Shown in pieces: positions 1 through 5,554 of a DNA stretch of 5,554 nt. Both the position numbers and the translations under genes were made by a program. The DNA is from Pseudomonadota bacterium. GTDB lineage: Bacteria > Pseudomonadota > Alphaproteobacteria > Sphingomonadales > Sphingomonadaceae. The DNA lies in assembly GCA_023390675.1 (NCBI GenBank), contig JAEWCK010000029.1, positions 1 through 5,554 of the forward strand, given 5' to 3'. A model generated the notes under the pieces. The model was not told the origin of the DNA, searched no databases, and worked only from the letters and a program-made list of their open reading frames with translations. Each line of letters opens with the position of its first letter. The stretch's first letter is position 1.

Positions 1-834
1 GTCGCGGATGTCGGCGGCGGGGGCTTGGGGCAATGGCGTCAGCTTGGGGCTCGCGCTCCGGGCGCTCGTCTCGACCGGCCCGATCTGCACTGCCACCGGC
101 CGCCGCGCCACCGCGGGGCCCAATGCGAGGAAATGCCCGCGCGCGAGGTCGCGGATCGCCTCGGCCTGCCGCCGCTCCATCCCCAGCAGGTCGGCCGCCC
201 GCGCCATGTCGATGTCGAGGAAGGTCCGCCCCATCAGGAAGTTCGACGCCTCTGCCGCGACATTCTTGGCGAGCTTGGCGAGCCGCTGCGTCGCGATCAC
301 GCCCGCCAGCCCGCGCTTGCGCCCCCGGCACATCAGATTGGTCATCGCGCTGAGCGATGCGCGCCGCACCTCCTCGGCGACTTCGCCGCCGCCCGAAGGC
401 GCGAACAGCTGCGCCTCGTCGACGACCACCAGGGCCGGATACCAATGCTCGCGCGGGGCATCGAACAAGCCCGAGAGGAACGCCGCGGCGCATTTCATCT
501 GCCCCTCGGCCTCGAGCCCCTCGAGGCTTAGCACCACCGAGGCGCGATGCTCGCGGATCCGCGCGGCAAAGCGCGCGACTTCGCGCTCGCTATGCTCGGA
601 TGCCTCGATCGCGACGTGCCCGTATTTGTCGCCCAGCGTGACGAAATCGCCCTCGGGATCGATCACGATCTGCTGCACATGCCCCGCCGAACGCTCGAGC
701 AGCCGGCGCAGCAGATGCGACTTGCCCGATCCCGAATTGCCCTGGACGAGCAGCCGCGTCGCCAGCAATTCCTCGAGATCGATGGACACGGCGTCGCCCT
801 TGCCGTCCACCCCCATATCGACTTGCACCGTCAT
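1..834 (-). CDS. HerA/DUF87-type P-loop ATPase, C-terminus beyond the window
   Basis: Reading the minus strand from ATG at 834 gives 278 codons with no stop, running off the left edge, so the gene is partial. Visible motifs are a Walker A loop GNSGSGKS (residues 32-39), IDPEGDF (58-64) as in HerA/VirB4-like ATPases, a Walker B strand ending in acidic residues, LVVVDEAQ (135-142), and GVIATQR (178-184), matching the glutamine-containing motif III of the HerA/FtsK superfamily. The ATPase core appears to end near residue 255 and is followed by a Pro/Ala/Ser-rich stretch (about 259-275), which looks like a linker to a further domain. The P-loop lies only 31 residues from the start, so the N-terminal HAS-barrel of archaeal HerA is absent. 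The ATG at 834 is the first start after an in-frame stop near 930; no strong ribosome binding site precedes it, and Met7 is an alternative. HerA-type proteins are hexameric DNA translocases, but the exact role here is unknown. No NurA nuclease partner is visible. Confidence 0.85.
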   Translation of the reverse strand, partial: MTVQVDMGVDGKGDAVSIDLEELLATRLLVQGNSGSGKSHLLRRLLERSAGHVQQIVIDPEGDFVTLGDKYGHVAIEASEHSEREVARFAARIREHRASVVLSLEGLEAEGQMKCAAAFLSGLFDAPREHWYPALVVVDEAQLFAPSGGGEVAEEVRRASLSAMTNLMCRGRKRGLAGVIATQRLAKLAKNVAAEASNFLMGRTFLDIDMARAADLLGMERRQAEAIRDLARGHFLALGPAVARRPVAVQIGPVETSARSASPKLTPLPQAPAADIRD

Positions 835-896
835 CGCCCGGGCTTTGGCCGAAGCGGCGGGGAGCGGGCAAGCGCGGTTCGTCGAAAAGCTGTTGG

Positions 897-930
897 AAAA
901 GCCGTCACCCCGGCGAAAGCCGGGGTCTCA
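897..930 (-). terminator. Possible rho-independent terminator of the GH47 gene
   Basis: In the minus-strand transcript the inverted-repeat stem begins 1 base after the mannosidase TAA. The inner hairpin ccccggc-tttc-gccgggg (925-908) is followed, after the rest of the arm, by a short run of four T (900-897). A stable GC stem and a T run suggest termination or 3'-end protection. The T run is short and about ten bases from the inner stem, so this is a weak call. Confidence 0.3.
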
Positions 931-976
931 GGCGGCAGGGGAACCTCGTGAGATCCCGGCTTTCGCCGGGATGACG
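903..976. repeat. Intergenic inverted repeat with GAAA/TTTC-looped inner hairpins
   Basis: Two 28-base arms (903-930 and 949-976) are reverse complements at 26 of 28 positions, with an 18-base spacer (931-948). Each arm is itself a hairpin: cccggc-gaaa-gccggg in the left arm and its complement in the right. The two differences between arms (908/925 and 954/971) fall on the same base pair of the inner hairpin, which is C-G in the left arm and T-A in the right, so pairing is kept. The element fills most of the gap between the mannosidase stop codon and the ATPase start. Its sequence is the type dispersed in many copies through sphingomonad and other proteobacterial genomes, familiar from false ORFs ending in IPAFAGMT or VIPAKAGIS. 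That family assignment is from memory; the symmetry is seen directly. Confidence 0.85.
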
Positions 977-977
977 A

Positions 978-2348
978 TTATTTCTTGATTCCCAGCAGCA
1001 CATTGCCCTCGGTCGACAGATAATTGCGCCGGTAATCGAAGCGCCGGCAATCGGCGAAGATCAGCCAGTAATATTTCATCTGCTCGGACCACCAATAGCC
1101 CGGGCAATGGTCGCCCTGCGCCTTGGTGGTGACGTCGGCCATCACCGCATAGCCGTATTCCGCCTTGTTCCAGCGCTGCATCGCGCGGAAATGCGCCGCC
1201 ACCAGCACGCGCCAATGCTCGCGCCGGTCGAGCAGCCAGTGGTTGAACGCCGCGTCGGCCAGTTCGGGGCGGAGCGCGTTGGTCGCATAGGTCGGCTTGC
1301 CGGTCGAAGGGTCATAGCCTTCGGGCAGGATGCCGAACCTGTCCTGCACCCCGGTCCACGCCGCGGTATACGCCTCGCCCGCCGCACGGTCGCCGCCTTG
1401 CGCGAGCAGCCCGCCATAAAAGGACGAAAGCTCGTCCTGCTCCCAGTTGATCCGCTCGCCGGTCTCGAAATCGACGTCGACGAACCACATGGCCCCGTCC
1501 AGCTTCGCGCGCTGGTGCTTGAGGATCGCCGATGTGCACGCGCGGTACATGCTTAGGCAATCGCGGTCGCCGAGCAGCTGCCACCCGTCCCACAGATATT
1601 CGTAATAGCTGTCGCTCGGCGGCCCGATCGTCGCGCGCCGGCTCTTCCACGCGCCCGTCATGCAGTCGATCTTGTCGGCAATCAGCCCGATCTTGGAGCG
1701 ACGCGCGAACATGCTCGTCAGCGCCTTCTTCGCCGCTTCGAAATAGCGCACGTCGCCGGTCGCGCGGCTCAGCACGCCGAACTCGGCGATGCAGCTGCCG
1801 ATCTCGGCCGGATTGGTCTCGGCCCCACGCAGCGCGCCGGTGCGCAAGTTGACGTAGCGATGCGGCAGCCCCAGCGGCGAGGCTTCGAAGCTCGGCAGCA
1901 GGCGGTCGGCGAGGTCCTTCGCCCGCGCTAGCAGCACCGGATCGCCGCACGCATGCCACGCCGAGAGCAATCCGCCGACCAGCCGGATGATCGTCTCGAA
2001 CACCGAGACTTCGCCGTCCACGTCGAAATCCAGATTGGCCTTGATCCAGCTGACGCCGTCGCTGAACTCGGCGTCCATCTCCATCAGCCACAAGGTGTCT
2101 AGCGCCTCGACCAGGCTCAGCCCGACATGCTGTCCCTTGATCGAGAAGCTTTCCGATCCGCCCGACACGGGCATGATCTGGTCCTTGCCCCAGGCGCGCT
2201 CGCGATAGTTGCTCCAGGCGAAGCGCATGCTCCCGCGCACTTCCTCGGCGAGCGTGCGCCAGTCCTCCTTCGCGGCCGCGGGGAACGGGAGCAGCGCCGC
2301 GGCGCCGCCTGCAATCAGGCCGCGTCGGCCGATCCGGAAAGGGCTCAT
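978..2348 (-). CDS. Glycoside hydrolase family 47 protein (class I alpha-1,2-mannosidase homologue), Tat-exported
   Basis: This is a complete 456-residue protein. GH47 enzymes are Ca2+-dependent inverting exo-mannosidases that remove alpha-1,2-linked mannose. Family motifs occur in order: ALDTLWLM (82-89), VFETIIRLVGGLLSAW (116-131, acid residue E118), DSYYEYLWDGW (246-256, D246), LSSFYGGLLA (307-316), LRPELADAAF (359-368, E362), EQMKYYWLIFAD (422-433, E422) and STEGNVL (445-451). T446 and E447 match the Thr-Glu pair that binds Ca2+ and substrate in eukaryotic enzymes. By alignment from memory, E118, D246 and E362 correspond to human ER mannosidase I E330, D463 and E599. The N-terminus, with RR at 8-9, a hydrophobic stretch to about 24 and AAA before K27, reads as a Tat signal peptide, so the enzyme probably acts in the periplasm or outside. 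An in-frame TAG four codons upstream (2360-2358) fixes the start at this ATG or later, and the signal peptide favours this one. The length matches a single GH47 catalytic domain with no added module. No transporter or other glycosidase is adjacent. The natural substrate is unknown. Confidence 0.92.
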   Translation of the reverse strand: MSPFRIGRRGLIAGGAAALLPFPAAAKEDWRTLAEEVRGSMRFAWSNYRERAWGKDQIMPVSGGSESFSIKGQHVGLSLVEALDTLWLMEMDAEFSDGVSWIKANLDFDVDGEVSVFETIIRLVGGLLSAWHACGDPVLLARAKDLADRLLPSFEASPLGLPHRYVNLRTGALRGAETNPAEIGSCIAEFGVLSRATGDVRYFEAAKKALTSMFARRSKIGLIADKIDCMTGAWKSRRATIGPPSDSYYEYLWDGWQLLGDRDCLSMYRACTSAILKHQRAKLDGAMWFVDVDFETGERINWEQDELSSFYGGLLAQGGDRAAGEAYTAAWTGVQDRFGILPEGYDPSTGKPTYATNALRPELADAAFNHWLLDRREHWRVLVAAHFRAMQRWNKAEYGYAVMADVTTKAQGDHCPGYWWSEQMKYYWLIFADCRRFDYRRNYLSTEGNVLLGIKK

Positions 2349-2389
2349 TCGCCGAGGCTAGGCGAGGGCGCGCGGCCGCGCAATTCGGC

Positions 2390-2418
2390 TTGCCGCGTCC
2401 GGCACGCAGCGAGATAGT
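2390..2418 (+). promoter_or_regulatory. Candidate sigma-70-type promoter for the recQ gene cluster
   Basis: In the 97-base gap between the divergent GH47 and 2446 genes, TTGCCG (2390-2395) and GATAGT (2413-2418) lie 17 bases apart. Each matches four of six positions of the consensus -35 and -10 boxes, and the -10 box ends 27 bases before the ATG at 2446. It is the best-spaced pair I could find there. Chance matches of this quality are common, so confidence is low. I found no comparable pair for the GH47 gene. The rest of the gap holds a 12-base palindrome (2370-2381) and otherwise nothing I recognise. Confidence 0.3.
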
Positions 2419-2434
2419 CCGGCGTCGGCCAAAA

Positions 2435-2439
2435 GGGAG
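2435..2439 (+). promoter_or_regulatory. Ribosome binding site for the gene at 2446
   Basis: GGGAG sits six bases before the ATG at 2446, preceded by a run of A. There is no other ATG, GTG or TTG in this frame between the upstream stop at 2359-2361 and 2446, so the site and the start support each other. Confidence 0.7.
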
Positions 2440-2445
2440 AGCGGC

Positions 2446-2973
2446 ATGCGCTGGACGGTTCCGATTATGGCAGTAGCGGCGATGGCGGCGACGCCCGCCG
2501 CGGCGCAAGGCGTGAAGCTGGCGCCGGGTGAGGAAGTGGCGTTCACGCTCGACGGCGGCGCGCCGAGGGATCCGGCGCGCGCCTCCGTTACGCCCACTGC
2601 GTTCGAAGACGCCGTCGGCCGCAAATATTCGGGCCTCACGCCGCCGCCTGCGCCGGTGACTGAAGGCGTTCCGATCGCCAACGACGGAAGCTTGCCCGCC
2701 ACGCCGACGCCGTCGCCGGACATGCTCCGTTTCCGTTTCATGCGCGTCGCCGGCACCAGCCATTCGCTGCTGGTCATCCACAACGGCTATTCCCGGGCGC
2801 TGGTCTATCGCGCGGGGATGTCGGTGCAGGGGAAGAAGTCGCCTACCGATGTCTGCCTGGTGATGCCGGCCGGCCTCGGCATCGAGCATTGGCCCTATGC
2901 GATCGACGCGCTCGAACTGAGCGGCTTCGCGCTCGTGTCGTGGAAGCCCGAGGATGGCGTTCCCTGCAAATAG
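2446..2973 (+). CDS. Small secreted protein of unknown function, first gene of the recQ cluster
   Basis: This is a 175-residue protein that I do not recognise. Residues 1-20 form a clear signal peptide: R2, a hydrophobic stretch VPIMAVAAMAA, and an AAA motif before Q21, where signal peptidase I would cut. The mature part opens with a polar, Pro/Thr-rich low-complexity region (about 38-92). A more structured C-terminal half follows (93-175), rich in beta-prone segments such as LRFRFMRV, HSLLVIHNG and FALVSWKP. It has two cysteines, C137 and C174, that could form a disulfide in the periplasm. There is no lipobox and no second membrane segment. A good ribosome binding site (2435-2439) and the lack of any upstream start in frame fix the 5' end. 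Its last 20 bases overlap the longer recQ reading frame, so it is probably co-transcribed with recQ. The GH47 gene is divergent from it across 97 bases. Confidence 0.82.
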   Translation: MRWTVPIMAVAAMAATPAAAQGVKLAPGEEVAFTLDGGAPRDPARASVTPTAFEDAVGRKYSGLTPPPAPVTEGVPIANDGSLPATPTPSPDMLRFRFMRVAGTSHSLLVIHNGYSRALVYRAGMSVQGKKSPTDVCLVMPAGLGIEHWPYAIDALELSGFALVSWKPEDGVPCK

Positions 2974-4777
2974 CCTCGACTTGGACGCGCCCTCGCCCCT
3001 AAGCGGCGGCATGTCCTCGACGATCGACACTCTTCGCCGCGTCTTCGGCTTCGACGGCTTTCGCGGCGTGCAGGAGCAGGTGGTCGACCGCGTTCTCGCC
3101 GGCCAGCGCACGCTCGCGGTTATGCCCACCGGCGCGGGCAAGTCGCTCACTTATCAGCTTCCTGCAGTGATGCTCGAAGGCACCTGCGTCGTCGTCTCGC
3201 CGCTGATCGCGCTGATGCACGACCAGCTCCGAGCGGCCGAGGCCGTCGGCATCCGCGCCGCGACGCTGACCTCGGTCGACGAGAACCGCGCCGAGACGCG
3301 CGGGCGCTTCCTCGATGGCGATCTCGACTTGCTCTATGTCGCGCCCGAACGCGCCTCGGGCAGTGATTTCCGCGAGCTGCTGGAGCGTGGGCGCCTGAGC
3401 CTTTTCGCGATCGACGAGGCGCATTGCGTCTCCGAATGGGGCCATGACTTCAGGCCCGATTACCGCCTGCTCCGCCCGCTGCTCGATCGCTTCCCCGACG
3501 TCCCCCGGCTCGCGCTCACCGCCACCGCCGACGCGCACACCCGCGCCGATATCCTCGATCAGCTCGGCATCCCGCAGGACGGGCTGATCGTCGCGGGGTT
3601 CGACCGTCCCAATATCCGCTACGCGATCTCTCCGCGCGACAACACTACCGCGCAGATCGCCGACCTGATCGCCGAAACCCCCGGTCCGGGCATCGTCTAT
3701 GCCCAGACGCGCGCCGCGACCGAAAAGCTCGCCGAGGCGCTGGCGAAGACCGGTCGCCCGACCCGCGCCTATCATGCCGGGCTCGAGCCCCATATCCGCG
3801 CGAAGAACCAGGCCGATTTCGTCGCGAGCGAGGACATGGTGATCGTCGCCACGGTCGCCTTCGGCATGGGGATCGACAAGCCCGACGTCCGCTTCGTCGC
3901 GCATGCCGGGCTGCCCAAGTCGATCGAGGCCTATTATCAGGAGACCGGCCGCGCCGGCCGCGACGGCGATCCTTCGATCGCGCATCTCTTCTGGGGCGCC
4001 GAGGATTTCGCCAGGGCGCGCCAGCGGATCGGCGAAGTCGAGCCGGCGCGCCAGCCCGGCGAGCGCGCGCGTCTCACCGCACTCGGCGCGCTGGTCGAGA
4101 CCGCGGGCTGCCGCCGCCGCATCCTCTTGCACCATTTCGGCGAGGATGCGCCCGAGACCTGCGGCAATTGCGACAATTGCCTCAGCCCTCCGGCGGCGAT
4201 CGACGCTACCGTGCCGGCGCAGAAATTCCTCTCCGCCGTCTTCCGCACCGGCATGATGTTCGGCGTCGGCTATATCGAGAGCATTCTGCTCGGGGCATCG
4301 ACCGAGCGCAGCCTGATGAACGGCCATGAGAAGCTCTCGGTCTTCGGCATCGTCGAGGGCGAGGAGGCCGCGCTGATCAAGCCCGTCGCGCGCGCGTTGC
4401 TGCTGCGCGATGCGCTCCGCGCCAATCCGCATGGCGGGCTCGAATTCGGCCCCGCGGCCAAGGCGATCCTCAAGGAAGGCGTCAAGGTCGAGCTGGTGCT
4501 TCCCCCGAAGCGCGAGCGCCGCCGCCGCGCCGGCAAGGGCAGCGCCGCCAATCCGGTCGGCGATCCGCTGTTCGAGGCGCTCCGCGCCCGCCGCCGCGAG
4601 CTCGCGCAGGAGGCGCAGGTGCCGCCTTATGTCATCTTCCACGATTCGGTGTTGCGCGACATGGCCGCCGCGCGCCCCGACAGCCTCGCCGCGCTCGGGC
4701 GCATCTCGGGCATAGGCAGCCGCAAGCTCGAAGCCTATGGTGACGCCTTCCTCCAGGTGATCCGCGAGACGGTATGA
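2954..4777 (+). CDS. recQ: ATP-dependent DNA helicase RecQ
   Basis: RecQ unwinds DNA 3' to 5' in recombination and replication-fork repair. The 607-residue reading frame has the full three-domain layout. The helicase core carries motif 0 (FRGVQEQ, 36-42), Walker A TGAGKS (59-64), SPLIALMHDQ (82-91), the DEAH box (154-157) followed by the RecQ-specific aromatic loop SEWGHDFRPDYRLL (160-173), LTATAD (188-193), and motifs V-VI ending QETGRAGRDG (329-338). The RecQ-Ct zinc site has C386, C403, C406 and C409, with spacing 17/3/3 as in E. coli RecQ, and a winged helix follows to about 515. A basic linker (519-528) leads to a single HRDC domain (about 537-605). No key residue is missing. The start is uncertain. 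ATG 2954 overlaps the upstream gene by 20 bases and adds 19 residues, whereas ATG 3011 (Met20) begins just before the conserved TLRRVFGFDGFRG and gives a more typical N-terminus. Neither has a strong ribosome binding site. Confidence 0.97.
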   Translation: MAFPANSLDLDAPSPLSGGMSSTIDTLRRVFGFDGFRGVQEQVVDRVLAGQRTLAVMPTGAGKSLTYQLPAVMLEGTCVVVSPLIALMHDQLRAAEAVGIRAATLTSVDENRAETRGRFLDGDLDLLYVAPERASGSDFRELLERGRLSLFAIDEAHCVSEWGHDFRPDYRLLRPLLDRFPDVPRLALTATADAHTRADILDQLGIPQDGLIVAGFDRPNIRYAISPRDNTTAQIADLIAETPGPGIVYAQTRAATEKLAEALAKTGRPTRAYHAGLEPHIRAKNQADFVASEDMVIVATVAFGMGIDKPDVRFVAHAGLPKSIEAYYQETGRAGRDGDPSIAHLFWGAEDFARARQRIGEVEPARQPGERARLTALGALVETAGCRRRILLHHFGEDAPETCGNCDNCLSPPAAIDATVPAQKFLSAVFRTGMMFGVGYIESILLGASTERSLMNGHEKLSVFGIVEGEEAALIKPVARALLLRDALRANPHGGLEFGPAAKAILKEGVKVELVLPPKRERRRRAGKGSAANPVGDPLFEALRARRRELAQEAQVPPYVIFHDSVLRDMAAARPDSLAALGRISGIGSRKLEAYGDAFLQVIRETV

Positions 4778-5265
4778 AATGGCTTCTTGCGCTGGCGCTC
4801 GCCGCGCTTCCCCAGCAGCAATATCCGGACGTGCCCGCGCCCCGGCTGCGGGGAATCGCGATGGAGACTCACAGCTGGGGGCGTCCCGTCGCCGCCTGGA
4901 CGATCGACGCCGCGGGCAATGGCCGCTACACCGCGCCCGAGCCCGAAGTGCACGCTGCGAAGCGGCTGGTCACGCGCAGCTTCGCTGCCGGCACCTCGGG
5001 CTTTCGCCGCCTGCGCACCTTGCTCGGCAATGCCGAGGTGCGCGCCGGCCGCGCGCTTCCCTGCATCCAGCGCATCACCGACATGGTCTATGGCGAAGTC
5101 CGCTGGACGCGCTTCGACGGCCGCTCGAGCGAATTCCGCTTTGACGCCGGCTGTCGCGATTTCAGCGTGCGTCGCGTGCTCGCCGAACTGAAGCAGGCCG
5201 ACGATCTGGTCGCCGGCTGGGCCGCGAACGGCCCGGTGGTGGAAACGAAGGACGTGAACCCATGA
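4774..5265 (+). CDS. Small exported protein of unknown function downstream of recQ
   Basis: This 163-residue protein starts with ATG inside the recQ stop (ATGA, 4774-4777), so its translation is probably coupled to that of recQ. I do not recognise the family. Residues 1-12 (MKWLLALALAAL) are a short signal peptide or anchor, with possible cleavage after an Ala near residue 10 or 11. The mature part is mixed alpha/beta and Arg-rich, with two cysteines, C97 and C127, that could form a disulfide. An amphipathic segment near the C-terminus (about 131-150) is probably helical. There is no lipobox. AGGTGA at 4755-4760 is a poor, distant ribosome binding site, which fits re-initiation after recQ. 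Codon use and the overlaps at both ends support it as a real gene rather than a shadow. The layout (signal peptide, two Cys, 160-175 residues) resembles the gene before recQ, but I see no clear sequence similarity between them. Confidence 0.8.
   Translation: MKWLLALALAALPQQQYPDVPAPRLRGIAMETHSWGRPVAAWTIDAAGNGRYTAPEPEVHAAKRLVTRSFAAGTSGFRRLRTLLGNAEVRAGRALPCIQRITDMVYGEVRWTRFDGRSSEFRFDAGCRDFSVRRVLAELKQADDLVAGWAANGPVVETKDVNP
5248..5252 (+). promoter_or_regulatory. Ribosome binding site for the gene at 5262
   Basis: AAGGA lies nine bases before the ATG at 5262 and within the end of the preceding coding region. It supports that start and indicates that this gene can recruit ribosomes itself as well as by coupling. 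Confidence 0.65.
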
Positions 5266-5554
5266 CGACGCTGCGCCGCATCGACGATACGCTCTCGGTC
5301 GCCCCCCAGATCGCGCCTGAGGATATTCCGGCGCTCGCCGAGGCGGGCTTCGCGTACGTGATCAACAACCGCCCCGAAGGCGAGGAGCCCGGCCAGCCCT
5401 CGGGCGCGTCGATCCGCGCCGCGGCCGAGGCCGCCGGGCTCGGCTATGCCGAGATCCCCACGGTGATGGGCGGGATGTCGTCGCAGCAGGTCGAGGCGAT
5501 GGCGGACGCACTCGCCGGCGCCGGCGGCCCGGTGCTCGCCTTCTGCCGCTCGGG
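5262..5554 (+). CDS. TIGR01244/DUF442 cysteine-phosphatase-like or sulfurtransferase-like protein, 3' end beyond the window
   Basis: The reading frame opens with ATG in an ATGA overlap (5262-5265) with the preceding gene and is still open after 97 codons at the window edge. It shows the pattern of the TIGR01244/DUF442 family: an N-terminal strand LSVAPQIAPEDIPALAEAGF (11-30), the hallmark VINNRPEGEEPGQPS (33-47), GLGYAEIPTVMGGMS (59-73), and the start of a P-loop FCRSG (94-98). In this family the Cys, here C95, opens a C-x5-R loop like that of dual-specificity phosphatases; the closing Arg would lie just past the window. The family also forms the N-terminal domain of Blh, a persulfide dioxygenase fusion linked to sulfide detoxification in Agrobacterium and Xylella, so a sulfur-transfer role is possible. 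Whether this copy is stand-alone (about 140 residues) or fused cannot be seen. No signal peptide is present, so it is probably cytoplasmic. Confidence 0.85.
   Translation, partial: MTTLRRIDDTLSVAPQIAPEDIPALAEAGFAYVINNRPEGEEPGQPSGASIRAAAEAAGLGYAEIPTVMGGMSSQQVEAMADALAGAGGPVLAFCRS

Noticed and set aside
1..834. The HerA-like ATPase as part of an antiphage defence system.
   Set aside because: No SIR2, nuclease or other effector gene is adjacent in the visible sequence, and the neighbours look chromosomal and ordinary. The left side cannot be seen, so this is not excluded, only unsupported.
903..976. The inverted repeat as the ends of an insertion sequence or MITE.
   Set aside because: Only 18 bases separate the arms, no target-site duplication is evident, and no transposase is in the window. 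It fits a REP-like hairpin pair better.
8..988. A 326-codon open frame on the plus strand opposite the HerA-like ATPase.
   Set aside because: Its translation is Arg/Ser-rich low complexity with no family resemblance, and its tail is the spurious peptide from the inverted repeat. The minus-strand frame carries clear Walker motifs.
928..1215. A minus-strand frame ending in VIPAKAGISRG inside the GH47 gene and repeat.
   Set aside because: The C-terminal peptide is the known signature of translation through the dispersed repeat, and the rest is out of frame with GH47.
2370..2381. A 12-base perfect palindrome, gcgcggccgcgc, in the divergent intergenic region as a possible operator.
   Set aside because: It consists only of G and C in a very GC-rich region, so chance is a sufficient explanation, and no regulator gene is nearby.
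1312..3150. A 612-codon open frame on the minus strand.
   Set aside because: It covers parts of three recognisable genes, out of frame with GH47 and antisense to the other two. The translation is Arg/Ala-rich with no motif; long shadow frames are expected at this GC content.
2999..4642. A 547-codon open frame antisense to recQ.
   Set aside because: It mirrors recQ codon bias and shows no domain of its own, while recQ is complete and intact on the other strand.

Overview
This is a GC-rich chromosomal window that looks like an alphaproteobacterium of the Sphingomonas/Sphingopyxis/Novosphingobium type. The grounds are the strong G/C preference at third codon positions, close gene packing with ATGA start/stop overlaps, and an intergenic 'cccggcgaaagccggg' repeat of the kind that yields spurious IPAFAGMT / VIPAKAGIS peptides in sphingomonad genomes. 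The taxonomic call is an inference; the window has no rRNA or other phylogenetic marker.

Left half, minus strand. Bases 834 to 1 hold the first 278 codons of a HerA/DUF87-type P-loop ATPase whose C-terminus lies beyond the window. A 74-base near-perfect inverted repeat (903-976) separates it from a complete 456-residue glycoside hydrolase family 47 protein (2348 to 978). The latter is a class I alpha-1,2-mannosidase homologue with a probable Tat export signal and all the expected catalytic acidic residues.

Right half, plus strand. A 97-base divergent intergenic region (2349-2445) leads into a compact run of four overlapping genes: a small secreted protein of unknown function (2446-2973), RecQ helicase (2954 or 3011 to 4777), a second small secreted protein of unknown function (4774-5265), and the start of a TIGR01244/DUF442 cysteine-phosphatase-like or sulfurtransferase-like protein (5262 to the window end, cut inside its active-site loop). 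The overlaps of 20, 4 and 4 bases suggest one transcript with translational coupling.

Only RecQ has a firm cellular role, in DNA repair and recombination. The mannosidase would act outside the cytoplasm on mannose-containing glycans, and no other sugar-utilisation gene is visible beside it. I see no mobile element, CRISPR array, tRNA or rRNA. I found no convincing new multi-gene system. The points most worth a second look are the bacterial GH47 enzyme, the inverted repeat with a compensatory base-pair change, and the pairing of recQ with two exported unknown proteins.
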